Shown: piece after piece, positions 26,388 through 35,088 of the stretch | Layout of the letters: each line of letters begins with the position of its first letter | Position numbering within the stretch: the first letter of the stretch is position 1 | From: Chitinophagales bacterium | GTDB taxonomy: Bacteria; Bacteroidota; Bacteroidia; Chitinophagales; JADIYW01 | Length of the DNA stretch: 64,000 nt | Direction of reading: 5' to 3' | Assembly (NCBI GenBank): GCA_020636535.1 | Contig: JACJXT010000011.1 | Location: 372,001 to 436,000, forward strand | Translations under genes and position numbers: made by a program | Notes under the pieces: model-generated | The model's database searches: none | What the model was told of the DNA's origin: nothing | What the model saw: only the letters and a program-made list of their open reading frames with translations

Positions 26388-26567
26388 TAATATACCTACT
26401 TTATGTTAAAAAGAATGCTTCACATAAAAAACACAATTGCAACAGTTTTGCTACACACTATATCAACAAAAGCCACAAAATAGACACAAACATTCACTTA
26501 ATCTCCTCTTTCTATTAAACACAAACCAAAACCTAAGCCATTACTTTGTACCAACAAAAAAAACGAC

Positions 26568-27791
26568 ATGAAAGTATTTAAACAATTTAGAAAATTATTA
26601 TTTGCAGCATCTTTAATGGCAATTGCAGGTACAACTGTAATGTCTTGTACTAAAGATGACAACACAGATACTACTACACCAACTTCAGAGTTAGGTGGAA
26701 GTATTGGCACAAGAACGCTGTACAGCGATACAGTTTATGTAATTGATAGATTTGCTTATGTAGCAGATGGTGATGTATTAACCATACAAGCTGGTACTAT
26801 TATTAAAGCCAATACAGGTAGTGGTGCAGCTTCTTCTGCATTAATTATTGCAAGAGGTGGTAAATTAAACGCAATTGGTACTGCAAGTCAGCCAATTATT
26901 TTTACTTCTGTAGAAGATGATATTCAACTAGGCGAAACTCAAAGTACACTTAATACAGATAGCAAAGGACTTTGGGGTGGTTTAATCATTTTAGGTAAAG
27001 CTCCAATTTCTGCAGGTGATGGCGATACAGAAGCTCAAATTGAAGGTATTCCATCTTCTTATACATTTGGCTTATATGGTGGAAATGTTGCTAATGACAA
27101 CTCAGGTACTTTAGCATATCTTTCTATCAGATTTACAGGTACTGCTTTAGAGCCAGATAAAGAATTACAAGGTTTAACATTAGGTGGCGTTGGTTCTGGT
27201 ACTTCTATTAGCAACATCGAAGTTATTTCTAGTGATGATGATGGTATTGAATGTTTTGGTGGTACTGTAAATGTCTCTAACTTATTAGTAGTTTATCAAT
27301 CTGATGATGGTATAGATTTAGACCAAAATTATGCTGGTACAATTTCAAATGCTTTGGTATTGGTAAACAATGCTTCAGCAGGTAACGATGCTTTAGAAAT
27401 AGATGGTCCTGAAAATTCAACTTATACAAGCGGTTTATTTACTATACAAAATTCTACTATGGTTAATTTAGGAGATAGTTGTCGTGCTGCTAATTTAAAA
27501 TCTGGAGCACAAGGAACTATCAATAACTGTGTATTTAAAAACTTTAAAAAGTGGATTAATGTTGATGGTGGAACTGCAACAAATAATTATGTAGCACTTA
27601 CATTAAAAGTTACCAATTCAGAATTTAACATTTCAACTTTAATTACAGATGCTATTAAAGGTTCTGCTAATGATGCTTTAATTAAAACTGCCTTTACTGC
27701 TGCAGGAAATAGCAAAGTTTCAACATTTACTAAAGGTGCAGATGAGTCAGTGTTTAGCTGGACTTGGGCTAAAGCTTTAGGTATATTCTAA
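26568..27791 (+). CDS. Surface lipoprotein with right-handed beta-helix, partner of TonB receptor
   Basis: A 407-residue lipoprotein: the lipobox TVMSC puts the lipid cysteine at 27. The mature part starts with a T/D-rich linker, then short repeating beta-strand units (VLTIQAGTIIKANTGS, ALIIARGGKLNAIGTA, QPIIFTSVEDD, GLWGGLIILGKAPIS, LTLGGVGSGTSISNIEVISS). This pattern is typical of parallel right-handed beta-helices. It is not SusD-like. It is followed by a strong terminator and then the TonB-dependent receptor. A paralogue with the same motif order lies on the other side of the receptor (31210-32634). I infer that it is an outer-membrane accessory or substrate-binding protein. Confidence 0.7.
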   Translation: MKVFKQFRKLLFAASLMAIAGTTVMSCTKDDNTDTTTPTSELGGSIGTRTLYSDTVYVIDRFAYVADGDVLTIQAGTIIKANTGSGAASSALIIARGGKLNAIGTASQPIIFTSVEDDIQLGETQSTLNTDSKGLWGGLIILGKAPISAGDGDTEAQIEGIPSSYTFGLYGGNVANDNSGTLAYLSIRFTGTALEPDKELQGLTLGGVGSGTSISNIEVISSDDDGIECFGGTVNVSNLLVVYQSDDGIDLDQNYAGTISNALVLVNNASAGNDALEIDGPENSTYTSGLFTIQNSTMVNLGDSCRAANLKSGAQGTINNCVFKNFKKWINVDGGTATNNYVALTLKVTNSEFNISTLITDAIKGSANDALIKTAFTAAGNSKVSTFTKGADESVFSWTWAKALGIF

Positions 27792-27802
27792 ATAGATAAT
27801 TT

Positions 27803-27840
27803 AAAAGCTGTATGTGCTTAAATAGGCATACAGCTTTTTT
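27803..27840 (+). terminator. Rho-independent terminator
   Basis: AAAAGCTGTATG and CATACAGCTTTT form a perfect 12-bp stem with a 12-base loop and run into T residues. It lies between the beta-helix lipoprotein and the TonB receptor genes and may attenuate rather than fully separate them. Confidence 0.85.
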
Positions 27841-27867
27841 ATATAATATATTAAACAACACAACACG

Positions 27868-30699
27868 ATGAAAAAAATTTTATTAAACACAGTATTTTCC
27901 ATTTTAGCAATTGGTTTATTTGCTGCAAATGGAACAATTAAAGGTAACATTTTCGATAACACTGGCGAAGCACTCATTGGTGTTAATGTTACTGTAGAAG
28001 GCACTACTATGGGTGCTATTACCGATTTAGATGGAGCTTATTTTATTGATGTTCCAGAAGGTACTTATAATTTAGAAATCTCTTACATCTCTTATGCTAC
28101 ACAAAAAATTCAAGGTGTAGTAGTTAATGCAGATGAAACAAAAGTGCTTCCAGATATTATTATGGAAGAAGAAACACAAACACTTTCAGAAGTAGTAGTA
28201 CAAGCAAAAGCATTAGAAAATACAGATAATGCACTGACTACGAAACAACAAAATTCAGAAAATTTCATCGATGGCGTTTCTTCTAAAACCATTCAAAAAA
28301 ATGGTGATGCAAATGTGGCAATTGCTGCTAGAAGAATTCCTGGTGTTTCAATAGAAGGTGGTAAATTTATTGTAGTAAGAGGTCTTGGTGATAGATACTC
28401 TAAATCTGTTTTAAATGGAATGGATTTACCTGGTTTAGATCCTGAAAAAAATGCAGTACAACTAGATTTATTTCCTACAAATATTTTAGACAACATTATT
28501 GTATACAAAACTTTTACACCAAACTTACCTGGCGATTTTGTTGGTGGATTAGTTGATATTAATACCAAAGATTTTGTAGATAATAAAACTATTGCTATTA
28601 ATGCAAGTTATAGTTACAATACTATTACACACTTCAAAAAAGATTTTATTTTATACGATGGATACAAAGCAGACTGGTTTGGTTTTGGTAAAAAACAAAG
28701 AGAATTGCCTTTTAGTAACGAAGTAAAATTACCAAATCCAAATAACTTAAATATTACTACAGATGAAAAGCAACAAATTTATGATTATGCTGATGCTTTA
28801 GACAAAGAATTAGCAGTTAAAAACAAAAATAACTTCTTAAATCAAAGTTATAGTTTTAATTATGGCGATGTAAAAAAGTTTGACAAAGGAAGTATGTTTG
28901 GTTATAACTTTATTTTTAACTACAAAGCTAATTTTGATTTTACACCAAATGCACAATATGCAAAAACTAGAGTAGTAGCTAGTGCAGATGATGGTTATGA
29001 ATATGATATTCAAGAAAAACAAACTGGAGATATTGGTAGCCAAAATGTAATTTGGAATGGATTTTTATCTACTTCATATAAGCATAAAAACAATAGCATT
29101 ACACTATATGCACTACATACGCAAAGTGCAGAAAAGAAAGCAACGATTAGAAATGTAGAAGATATTTTTAATGTACAAAATATACTAAGTCAAAATTTAG
29201 AGTTCTTTCAAAAAATGATTACTAATGTAATGCTAAATGGTAAACATCAAATCAGCGATAAAAATAATATAGACTGGTCTTTGTCTTTTACCAACTCAAA
29301 ATTTGATGATCCAAATTTATCTTATACCGATTTAGTACTACTAAACAATGATACATTGTTACAAGCTGGTGGTACTGCTGGTGTTAACAAGGTTTTTAGA
29401 AGCTTAAAAGAAATCAACCTTAATCCAAAAGTAGATTATCAATATAATTTTAAACAATGGAATGGAGTAGCATCAAAGTTAAAAGTTGGACTAGCAAATG
29501 TTTTTAAACAAAGAGAATTTAATACTTATACAGTTATTGTAAAAGCAGATCCATCAACCGATCCAACTTTGGTGGATATTACTGGTGGAGCAAATACTAT
29601 TCTACAAAATATTTGGAATCCAGCAAACGATACAGGTTACTATGTGTCTGATATTTTGAATAATCCATCAGACCAATATAAATCACAAATTAATACAATG
29701 GCAGCTTATGCAATGCTTACGCTTCCATTACACGAAAAAATAAAATTAATTACAGGTTTAAGAGTAGAGTATACTAGAATGCAATATTCTGGAACAGACA
29801 GATTAACTTATAAGAAAATAAATAATCAAACAGTATTGAACTCAGTGAAGCCATTGCCATCTGTAAACTTTGTTTTTAATTTAATGAAAGATTTTAATTT
29901 AAGAGCATCTTATAATAGAACACTAGCACGACCTTCATTTAAAGAAAAATCACAATTAGTAGTATATGATCCTGTATTAGATCAAAACTTTATTGGTAAT
30001 TTAGATTTAGTAGAAACAGATATTAATAATGTAGATTTAAGACTAGAATATTTCTTTGGTAAAGGTGATATTGTTTCTATTACTGGTTTTTACAAAAACT
30101 TCAAAAATCCAATAGAAGTACAATCGTTCTCATCAGCAGCACCAAACGATTTAACAGCATCTAACAGAGATAAAGCTAATTTGTATGGTATAGAATTTGA
30201 ATTGAGAAAAAGCTTAGATTTTATCAATCCAAAACTAAGTGGTTTACAATTAGGTGCTAATGTTACTTATATCAAATCGTCTATAGACAGAACTGCTGAT
30301 GAACAATATAAATACACTAAGTTTAATGAAAGTATTAGTCATAAAAGAGAAATGCAAGGACAATCTCCATACTTAATCAATGCTTTTGTTTCTTATGCAC
30401 ATCCAACATCTGGTACAGAATTAAACCTAAGTTACAATGTAAAAGGCAAATCTATTGCTATAGTTTCTATTGGCGATTATCCTTATATTTATGAAGATCC
30501 TTTTCATAACTTAGACTTCAAAATCACACAAAAATTAGGGAAGAAAGATCAATTTAATTTAAGCTTTAAAGCCAATAACTTACTAGGAGATAACAGAAAT
30601 CTTTACTACGAATTTTTAAATTTAGGAAAAACAAACTATAGAACATTTGAAGAAGGAAGAACTTTCCAACTCGGATTTTCTTGGAGTTTAGCTAATTAA
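27868..30699 (+). CDS. TonB-dependent outer-membrane receptor with carboxypeptidase-regulatory-like domain
   Basis: A 943-residue outer-membrane protein. A signal peptide covers about 1-20. A CarboxypepD_reg-like domain follows (about 22-110: GTIKGNIFDNTGEALIGVNV…ISYISYATQ). The plug domain (about 120-235) contains SIEGGKFIVVRGLGDRYS and DNIIVYKTFTPNLPGDFVGG. The remainder is the barrel with alternating aromatic strands, ending FQLGFSWSLAN. It should import a ligand using TonB/ExbBD energy supplied from elsewhere. It lacks the SusC signature arrangement and no SusD follows; instead beta-helix lipoproteins lie on both sides. The ligand cannot be read from sequence. A terminator follows at 30750. 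Confidence 0.88.
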   Translation: MKKILLNTVFSILAIGLFAANGTIKGNIFDNTGEALIGVNVTVEGTTMGAITDLDGAYFIDVPEGTYNLEISYISYATQKIQGVVVNADETKVLPDIIMEEETQTLSEVVVQAKALENTDNALTTKQQNSENFIDGVSSKTIQKNGDANVAIAARRIPGVSIEGGKFIVVRGLGDRYSKSVLNGMDLPGLDPEKNAVQLDLFPTNILDNIIVYKTFTPNLPGDFVGGLVDINTKDFVDNKTIAINASYSYNTITHFKKDFILYDGYKADWFGFGKKQRELPFSNEVKLPNPNNLNITTDEKQQIYDYADALDKELAVKNKNNFLNQSYSFNYGDVKKFDKGSMFGYNFIFNYKANFDFTPNAQYAKTRVVASADDGYEYDIQEKQTGDIGSQNVIWNGFLSTSYKHKNNSITLYALHTQSAEKKATIRNVEDIFNVQNILSQNLEFFQKMITNVMLNGKHQISDKNNIDWSLSFTNSKFDDPNLSYTDLVLLNNDTLLQAGGTAGVNKVFRSLKEINLNPKVDYQYNFKQWNGVASKLKVGLANVFKQREFNTYTVIVKADPSTDPTLVDITGGANTILQNIWNPANDTGYYVSDILNNPSDQYKSQINTMAAYAMLTLPLHEKIKLITGLRVEYTRMQYSGTDRLTYKKINNQTVLNSVKPLPSVNFVFNLMKDFNLRASYNRTLARPSFKEKSQLVVYDPVLDQNFIGNLDLVETDINNVDLRLEYFFGKGDIVSITGFYKNFKNPIEVQSFSSAAPNDLTASNRDKANLYGIEFELRKSLDFINPKLSGLQLGANVTYIKSSIDRTADEQYKYTKFNESISHKREMQGQSPYLINAFVSYAHPTSGTELNLSYNVKGKSIAIVSIGDYPYIYEDPFHNLDFKITQKLGKKDQFNLSFKANNLLGDNRNLYYEFLNLGKTNYRTFEEGRTFQLGFSWSLAN

Positions 30700-30749
30700 T
30701 ATACAATATACGGTTTATCAAAAACAGGTAACCGTTCATCTGTGTTGTT

Positions 30750-30777
30750 CCCGTCTTCTTAAAAGACGGGATTTTTT
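30750..30777 (+). terminator. Rho-independent terminator after the TonB receptor
   Basis: CCCGTCTT - loop - AAGACGGG forms an 8-bp stem followed by ATTTTTTA, 50 bp past the receptor stop codon. Confidence 0.85.
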
Positions 30778-30778
30778 A

Positions 30779-31049
30779 TTTAACCCAAATTACGCACTAA
30801 GTACTTTTTATACCATGAGTTGCACACATGGTTACTTAAATTGAAGTATTTCCTAAATAGGAAGTGCGTAGTACTTCAACTTTTGCTTTCTTAGCAGAGT
30901 CTCTAAGCGTAGGTGAAAAAGCATAGTAGGACTCTGCGTTACAATTATATTTGGTATAAAGCGTGGCGTAGCTACGCCACGCTTAAAAATAACAATATCA
31001 ATAGACTTAATTTTTCCCGAAGTTTCGCATATGCGTAATTTGGGTTAAA
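30779..31049. mobile_element. 271-bp MITE-like element with 18-bp terminal inverted repeats
   Basis: The ends TTTAACCCAAATTACGCA (30779-30796) and TGCGTAATTTGGGTTAAA (31032-31049) are perfect inverted repeats. Between them lie four hairpins: ACCATG/CATGGT (about 30812-30832), TTGAAGTA…TACTTCAA (30841-30879), a family B-type stem GCAGAGTC/GACTCTGC (30894-30937) and a near-perfect palindrome around GCGTGGCGTAGCTACGCCACGC (30961-30982). No open frame of useful length is present and no clear target-site duplication is seen. It sits just after a terminator. It looks like a non-autonomous mobile or structural repeat; a transposase that would move it is not in the window. Confidence 0.7.
30894..30937. 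repeat. Hairpin repeat family B (variant stem, inside the TIR element)
   Basis: The arms GCAGAGTC and GACTCTGC carry a matched double change relative to GCAGTGTC/GACACTGC elsewhere, so the stem is conserved while the sequence differs. The loop is longer than in the other copies. Confidence 0.6.
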
Positions 31050-31209
31050 CCATATCAAAGTTCATAATTTTGGAATTGTTTATCTCTCTTAATGTTTCAT
31101 CGACTAAAAAATCAAAGCCACCTTTATTTTAACTTAATTTTATTGCTTAACCTTTATAATACTCTGATAAATTGCTAACTTCACCAATTCAAAAATAAAT
31201 CAATACATA

Positions 31210-32634
31210 ATGAATCGTAGCTTTAAAATATTTGTTATTGTTTTTACTATAGTATTAACTGTTTGCCTAGCAAGTTCATGTTCAAAAGACATTGTTGTAA
31301 CTACAACTGCCAATGCAACAGAGTACAGAGATACTACCATAAATGGAGAGTCAGCCATTGTTATTAAAGATTTAGGTGCAGGAATTGGTAGTATCACATT
31401 AACCAGTAATAGAATTTGGGTACTAGATGGAATGGTATATGTCAATTCAGGTCAAGCTTTAACCATTCAAGAAGGCACTATTATAAAAGCACTTACAGGT
31501 TCAAATAGTCAAGCTTCTGCTTTAGTTGTAGCCAAAGGAGCAGTTGTTATTGCAAATGCTTCTGCACAAAAACCTATTATTTTTACTTCTATACAAGATG
31601 ACTTAACTATGGCAGAAGTAGCAAATGGCGACTTTGTAGGTTCTTTAACAGAAAACGATAATCAGCTTTGGGGTGGTTTAATTATTATGGGAGACGCAGC
31701 TATTAATACTACCACTTCAGACCAACTAGATGCAATTACTACAGATGCTAGAAATACATTTGGTGGCACTGATGACAATGATTATAGTGGTGTTTTAAAT
31801 TATGTATCTATTAGACATACAGGAGCAATTGATAATTTAGCCGCACTTACACTAGCAGGAGTTGGTCGTAATACAGCTATTGAACATATAGAAGTAATTG
31901 CTTCAAAATATAATGGTATAGATTTTATAGGTGGAAATGCAAGAACAAAGTATGTGTTAAGTGCTCTGGCAAACCAAAATAGTATTTATTGCACTGATGG
32001 ATATAATGGCTTAAATCAGTTTTGGATGACACTGTCTTCTAGCCAAACACAACAAGCAATTCTTGTAGAAAGCACTACTACAGGAGTTACTGTTACACCA
32101 CAAACAATTCCAGTAATTGCCAATGCCACTATTAAAGGAAACAATACCAATACAATTGCTACAGTACAAAAAAACGGAGCAATAAAACTATATAATAGTG
32201 TAGTGTATAATTTTGCAAATCCTATTGCTTTTGAATTTAATGAAAGTTTAGTAAATAGTACTTATAATAGATACAAAGCTGGAGATATTATTTACAAAGA
32301 CAATATATTTTATAATATTATTAACTCAACAACTGACACTAGTAATTTCGTAGTAACTACTTTTATATCTAATGTAACGAACATAGATTCGTTGAATCAG
32401 TTTAAAGTAAATCTATATAACGATTTTACTACAAACAATAATACAGTAGAAGATCCATTGATAACCAACGAAGTACCACAAGCATCGTCGCCAGCCAATA
32501 CAGCTCCGAATCTAAATAATATTAGTACTTTTTTCGATGCACTAATTACTTACAAAGGAGCATTTAAAACTGGTGAAAATAAATGGACTAAAGATTGGAC
32601 ATTGGCTTCGCAACTAGGAGTACTACCAGATTAA
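31210..32634 (+). CDS. Surface lipoprotein with beta-helix, paralogue of 26568-27791
   Basis: A 474-residue lipoprotein with lipobox ASSC (lipid cysteine at 24). The motif order matches the first paralogue: VLDGMVYVNSGQALTIQEGT, IIKALTGSNSQASALVVAKG, KPIIFTSIQDDL, LWGGLIIMGDAAI, LNYVSIRHTG, ALTLAGVGRNTAIEHIEV. The second half diverges more. It lies 0.5 kb downstream of the TonB receptor, beyond the TIR element, and is followed after 2 bp by the alpha/beta-hydrolase gene, so those two form an operon. The likely role is a surface accessory protein of the same uptake or adhesion system; this is inference from synteny and duplication. Confidence 0.7.
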   Translation: MNRSFKIFVIVFTIVLTVCLASSCSKDIVVTTTANATEYRDTTINGESAIVIKDLGAGIGSITLTSNRIWVLDGMVYVNSGQALTIQEGTIIKALTGSNSQASALVVAKGAVVIANASAQKPIIFTSIQDDLTMAEVANGDFVGSLTENDNQLWGGLIIMGDAAINTTTSDQLDAITTDARNTFGGTDDNDYSGVLNYVSIRHTGAIDNLAALTLAGVGRNTAIEHIEVIASKYNGIDFIGGNARTKYVLSALANQNSIYCTDGYNGLNQFWMTLSSSQTQQAILVESTTTGVTVTPQTIPVIANATIKGNNTNTIATVQKNGAIKLYNSVVYNFANPIAFEFNESLVNSTYNRYKAGDIIYKDNIFYNIINSTTDTSNFVVTTFISNVTNIDSLNQFKVNLYNDFTTNNNTVEDPLITNEVPQASSPANTAPNLNNISTFFDALITYKGAFKTGENKWTKDWTLASQLGVLPD

Positions 32635-32636
32635 CC

Positions 32637-33560
32637 ATGCACATACTTTATAGAATATTATTAGTGCTAACGGCAATTATTTTATTGGTAGATATTGCTT
32701 TTGTACGAAACGATATTCCAGTAGAAACGATTAAACAACAATTTACATCAAGTAATAGTCAATATATTAATATAGATGGACTAAATGTTAGATATATTAT
32801 TGAAGGAAATGGTACACCAATTGTTTTAATTCACGGAACAGGTGCTTCTTTAGAAACTTGGAATGATTGGACAAAAACACTAGTAAAAGATAGTTTTCAA
32901 GTGATTCGTTTAGATATTCCTGGATTTGGTGTTACTGGACCAAGAAATGACAGAAATTATTCCATTGAAAATTATATACAAGTACTCAATGATTTTCTAG
33001 TACAACTAAATATAGATTCTTTTGCTTTAGCAGGAAATTCTTTAGGTGGAGAAATTGCTTGGCAATATGCAGTAGCTTATCCAAATAAAGTAACCAAGTT
33101 AATTTTATTAGATCCAGCAGGTTTTTATAATGATAAAGCTAAAGGTTCATTAGTATTTAAATTAGCAAAGTACAAATGGTTTGCCAATATAATAAGTCGA
33201 TTTGATACCAAGCCACTCGTAAAGAAAACACTACAAGATGTTTACTATGATGATGCTAAAATTCAAGACTCAACAATTCTACGATATCAAGCAATGAGTA
33301 TGCGAACAGGCAACCGACAAGCATTTATTGATAGAGTGAGTAATATTGACAGAGCAAAGCATTCTAATATAATGGACTTACAAATACCAACTTTACTAGA
33401 ATGGGGAACAGAAGATGAGTTGCTACATATTAGTTTAGCAGATTCGTTTACAGTAAATAAAAAGGTGCAATTATTAAAGTACGATAAAGTAGGTCATTCG
33501 CCACAAGAAGAAATTCCACTACAATCAGTACAAGATGCTATACAGTTTATAAAGTATTAA
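32637..33560 (+). CDS. Membrane-anchored alpha/beta-hydrolase
   Basis: About 307 residues. I use the ATG at 32637 (MHILYRILLVL) rather than the upstream frame start, because it follows the lipoprotein stop by 2 bp and opens directly with a transmembrane anchor (residues 4-22). The hydrolase core has the oxyanion HGTGAS, the nucleophile elbow GNSLGG (serine about 129), a candidate acid in EWGTEDELL and the histidine in VGHSPQEE. The order and spacing fit the MhpC/haloperoxidase-like group, but the substrate is unknown. It is co-transcribed with the beta-helix lipoprotein, which suggests that it acts on material handled by that surface system. Confidence 0.8.
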   Translation: MHILYRILLVLTAIILLVDIAFVRNDIPVETIKQQFTSSNSQYINIDGLNVRYIIEGNGTPIVLIHGTGASLETWNDWTKTLVKDSFQVIRLDIPGFGVTGPRNDRNYSIENYIQVLNDFLVQLNIDSFALAGNSLGGEIAWQYAVAYPNKVTKLILLDPAGFYNDKAKGSLVFKLAKYKWFANIISRFDTKPLVKKTLQDVYYDDAKIQDSTILRYQAMSMRTGNRQAFIDRVSNIDRAKHSNIMDLQIPTLLEWGTEDELLHISLADSFTVNKKVQLLKYDKVGHSPQEEIPLQSVQDAIQFIKY

Positions 33561-33583
33561 TTCTACCTGTTGTGCATTTGGGC

Positions 33584-33637
33584 GTCATTCCAAAAAATTC
33601 CATAGTATAACGGAGAAATTTACTATAAGTTTGTCTT
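33584..33637. repeat. Dispersed repeat family A, copy 2
   Basis: Matches 193-246 (GTCATTCCAAAAAATT…TAGTATAACGGAGAAATTTA…TGTCTT). It is located just downstream of the hydrolase gene. Confidence 0.7.
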
Positions 33638-33677
33638 GATACTAATTAGCATTCAAAACAGCTTTATACTTGATTGA

Positions 33678-34631
33678 TTACTCTACTCTTATTTTCTCGC
33701 TGATGTTGTAGTAGTTTCTATCTGAACCATTTCTTGAGATGAGTTCACCAAGAAATCCTGCTACAAATAATTGTGTACCTATAATTACAGTTAATATACC
33801 TAAATAAAATATAGGTCTGTCTGTCATGCCTACTTTACTGTAAAATGTTTTAGTAATCGTTAGATATAATAAAATAGCAAATCCAAGTAAAAAAGAGAGT
33901 GTGCCTAATGTTCCAAATAAATGCATTGGTCTTTTGCCAAATCGTCCTACAAAAGTAATACTCAATAAATCTAAAAATCCATTGACGAATCTTTCTATAC
34001 CAAATTTAGTAGTACCATATTTTCTTTTTTGATGTTGTACTACTTTCTCTGTAATTTTTGGATAACCAGACCATTTTGCAATAACAGGAATATAACGATG
34101 CATTTCGCCATATACTTCAATGTTTTTTACTACTACTTTTTGATACGCTTTGAGTCCGCAGTTAAAATCGTGTAAATTATCAATTCCAGAGATTTTTCTC
34201 GTAGCAAAATTAAATAGTTTTGAAGGTAGATTTTTAGTCAATTTATTGTCAAATCTTTTTTGTTTCCAACCAGATACAATGTGATAATCACCTTCTTTTA
34301 TCATTTTATATAAGTCTGGAATTTCATCAGGACTGTCTTGTAAATCTGCGTCCATGGTAATAACAACATCGCCTTTGCTTGCTTTAAAGCCAACTTGTAA
34401 TGCAGCAGATTTTCCATAATTGCGTTGAAAACGAATACCTTTTATATTGGCATTGCTTTTAGATAATTCTTTAATTACTTTCCAAGAATCGTCAGTACTG
34501 CCATCGTCAATAGCTAAAATTTCGTAAGTAAAATTATTGGCTTGCATTACTTTGTGAATCCATGGAAATAATTCTGGCAACGACTCTGCTTCATTTAATA
34601 ATGGTATGACTACTGAAATATCCAACAACAA
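33678..34631 (-). CDS. Family 2 glycosyltransferase with C-terminal membrane helices (DPM1/GtrB-like)
   Basis: A 317-residue protein. The GT-A domain has ISVVIPLLNEAESLPEL (5-21), AIDDGSTDDSWK (about 40-51), FQRNYGKSAALQVGFKAS and the metal-binding DADLQDSPDEIP (about 93-104). Two membrane helices follow (about 233-258 and 273-296). This layout fits polyprenyl-phosphate glycosyltransferases that make a lipid-linked sugar donor on the inner membrane. It is the last gene of the operon BatA - dihydroorotase homologue - DUF4199 - GT2 on the minus strand, 28 bp after the DUF4199 gene. Confidence 0.9.
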   Translation of the reverse strand: MLLDISVVIPLLNEAESLPELFPWIHKVMQANNFTYEILAIDDGSTDDSWKVIKELSKSNANIKGIRFQRNYGKSAALQVGFKASKGDVVITMDADLQDSPDEIPDLYKMIKEGDYHIVSGWKQKRFDNKLTKNLPSKLFNFATRKISGIDNLHDFNCGLKAYQKVVVKNIEVYGEMHRYIPVIAKWSGYPKITEKVVQHQKRKYGTTKFGIERFVNGFLDLLSITFVGRFGKRPMHLFGTLGTLSFLLGFAILLYLTITKTFYSKVGMTDRPIFYLGILTVIIGTQLFVAGFLGELISRNGSDRNYYNISEKIRVE

Positions 34632-34659
34632 TTTTTTTACAAATATAGTAGATAATATA

Positions 34660-35088
34660 TTAACTCTTCTTAAAGAAAATTGCTAGAATTGCAGAAATCA
34701 TTAATCCTAATCCACTGTATAAAAATAACATAGCACCAAACTGACCTTCTGGAATGCCATTTTGTTTTGTAATAGTAAAATAAATCCTATAAAAAGTAAA
34801 TACAAATATTGCTAGTATTAAATTCGTCATCCAGCCACCTAAAAATGCTTGCATAAAACTTAGCTTATTGCCTTGTATTTGTCTACTTAAAAATTGTGTC
34901 ATTGCAATAGCTACTATCATGGCTGCTATTTGAAACACTTGTGCATGAAATGGTGTATACTCTAAACCTTTTCGATTTGCCATGATAAATGTTCCTGCAA
35001 ATAATAAACAAGCTACTAAAGCGGCTAAAAGCGTAATAGATATTCCTGCTAAAAATCCGTTAGCACCTTGTTGTTGTTCATCACTCAT
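34660..35088 (-). CDS. DUF4199 domain-containing membrane protein
   Basis: A 142-residue protein with four predicted membrane helices (about 12-34, 45-64, 77-99 and 117-138). I recognise the general pattern of the Bacteroidota DUF4199 family (GLEYTPFHAQVFQIAAMIVAI, SFMQAFLGGWMTNLI). The function is unknown. Its start overlaps the 3' end of the dihydroorotase homologue by 8 bases (35081-35088), and the GT2 gene follows. In related genomes, from memory, DUF4199 and this GT2 are frequent neighbours. Confidence 0.8.
   Translation of the reverse strand: MSDEQQQGANGFLAGISITLLAALVACLLFAGTFIMANRKGLEYTPFHAQVFQIAAMIVAIAMTQFLSRQIQGNKLSFMQAFLGGWMTNLILAIFVFTFYRIYFTITKQNGIPEGQFGAMLFLYSGLGLMISAILAIFFKKS

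Noticed and set aside
26568..30699. SusC/SusD polysaccharide utilisation pair
   Set aside because: The lipoproteins beside the receptor are beta-helix-like, not the helical SusD fold, and no glycan-degrading enzymes lie with them.
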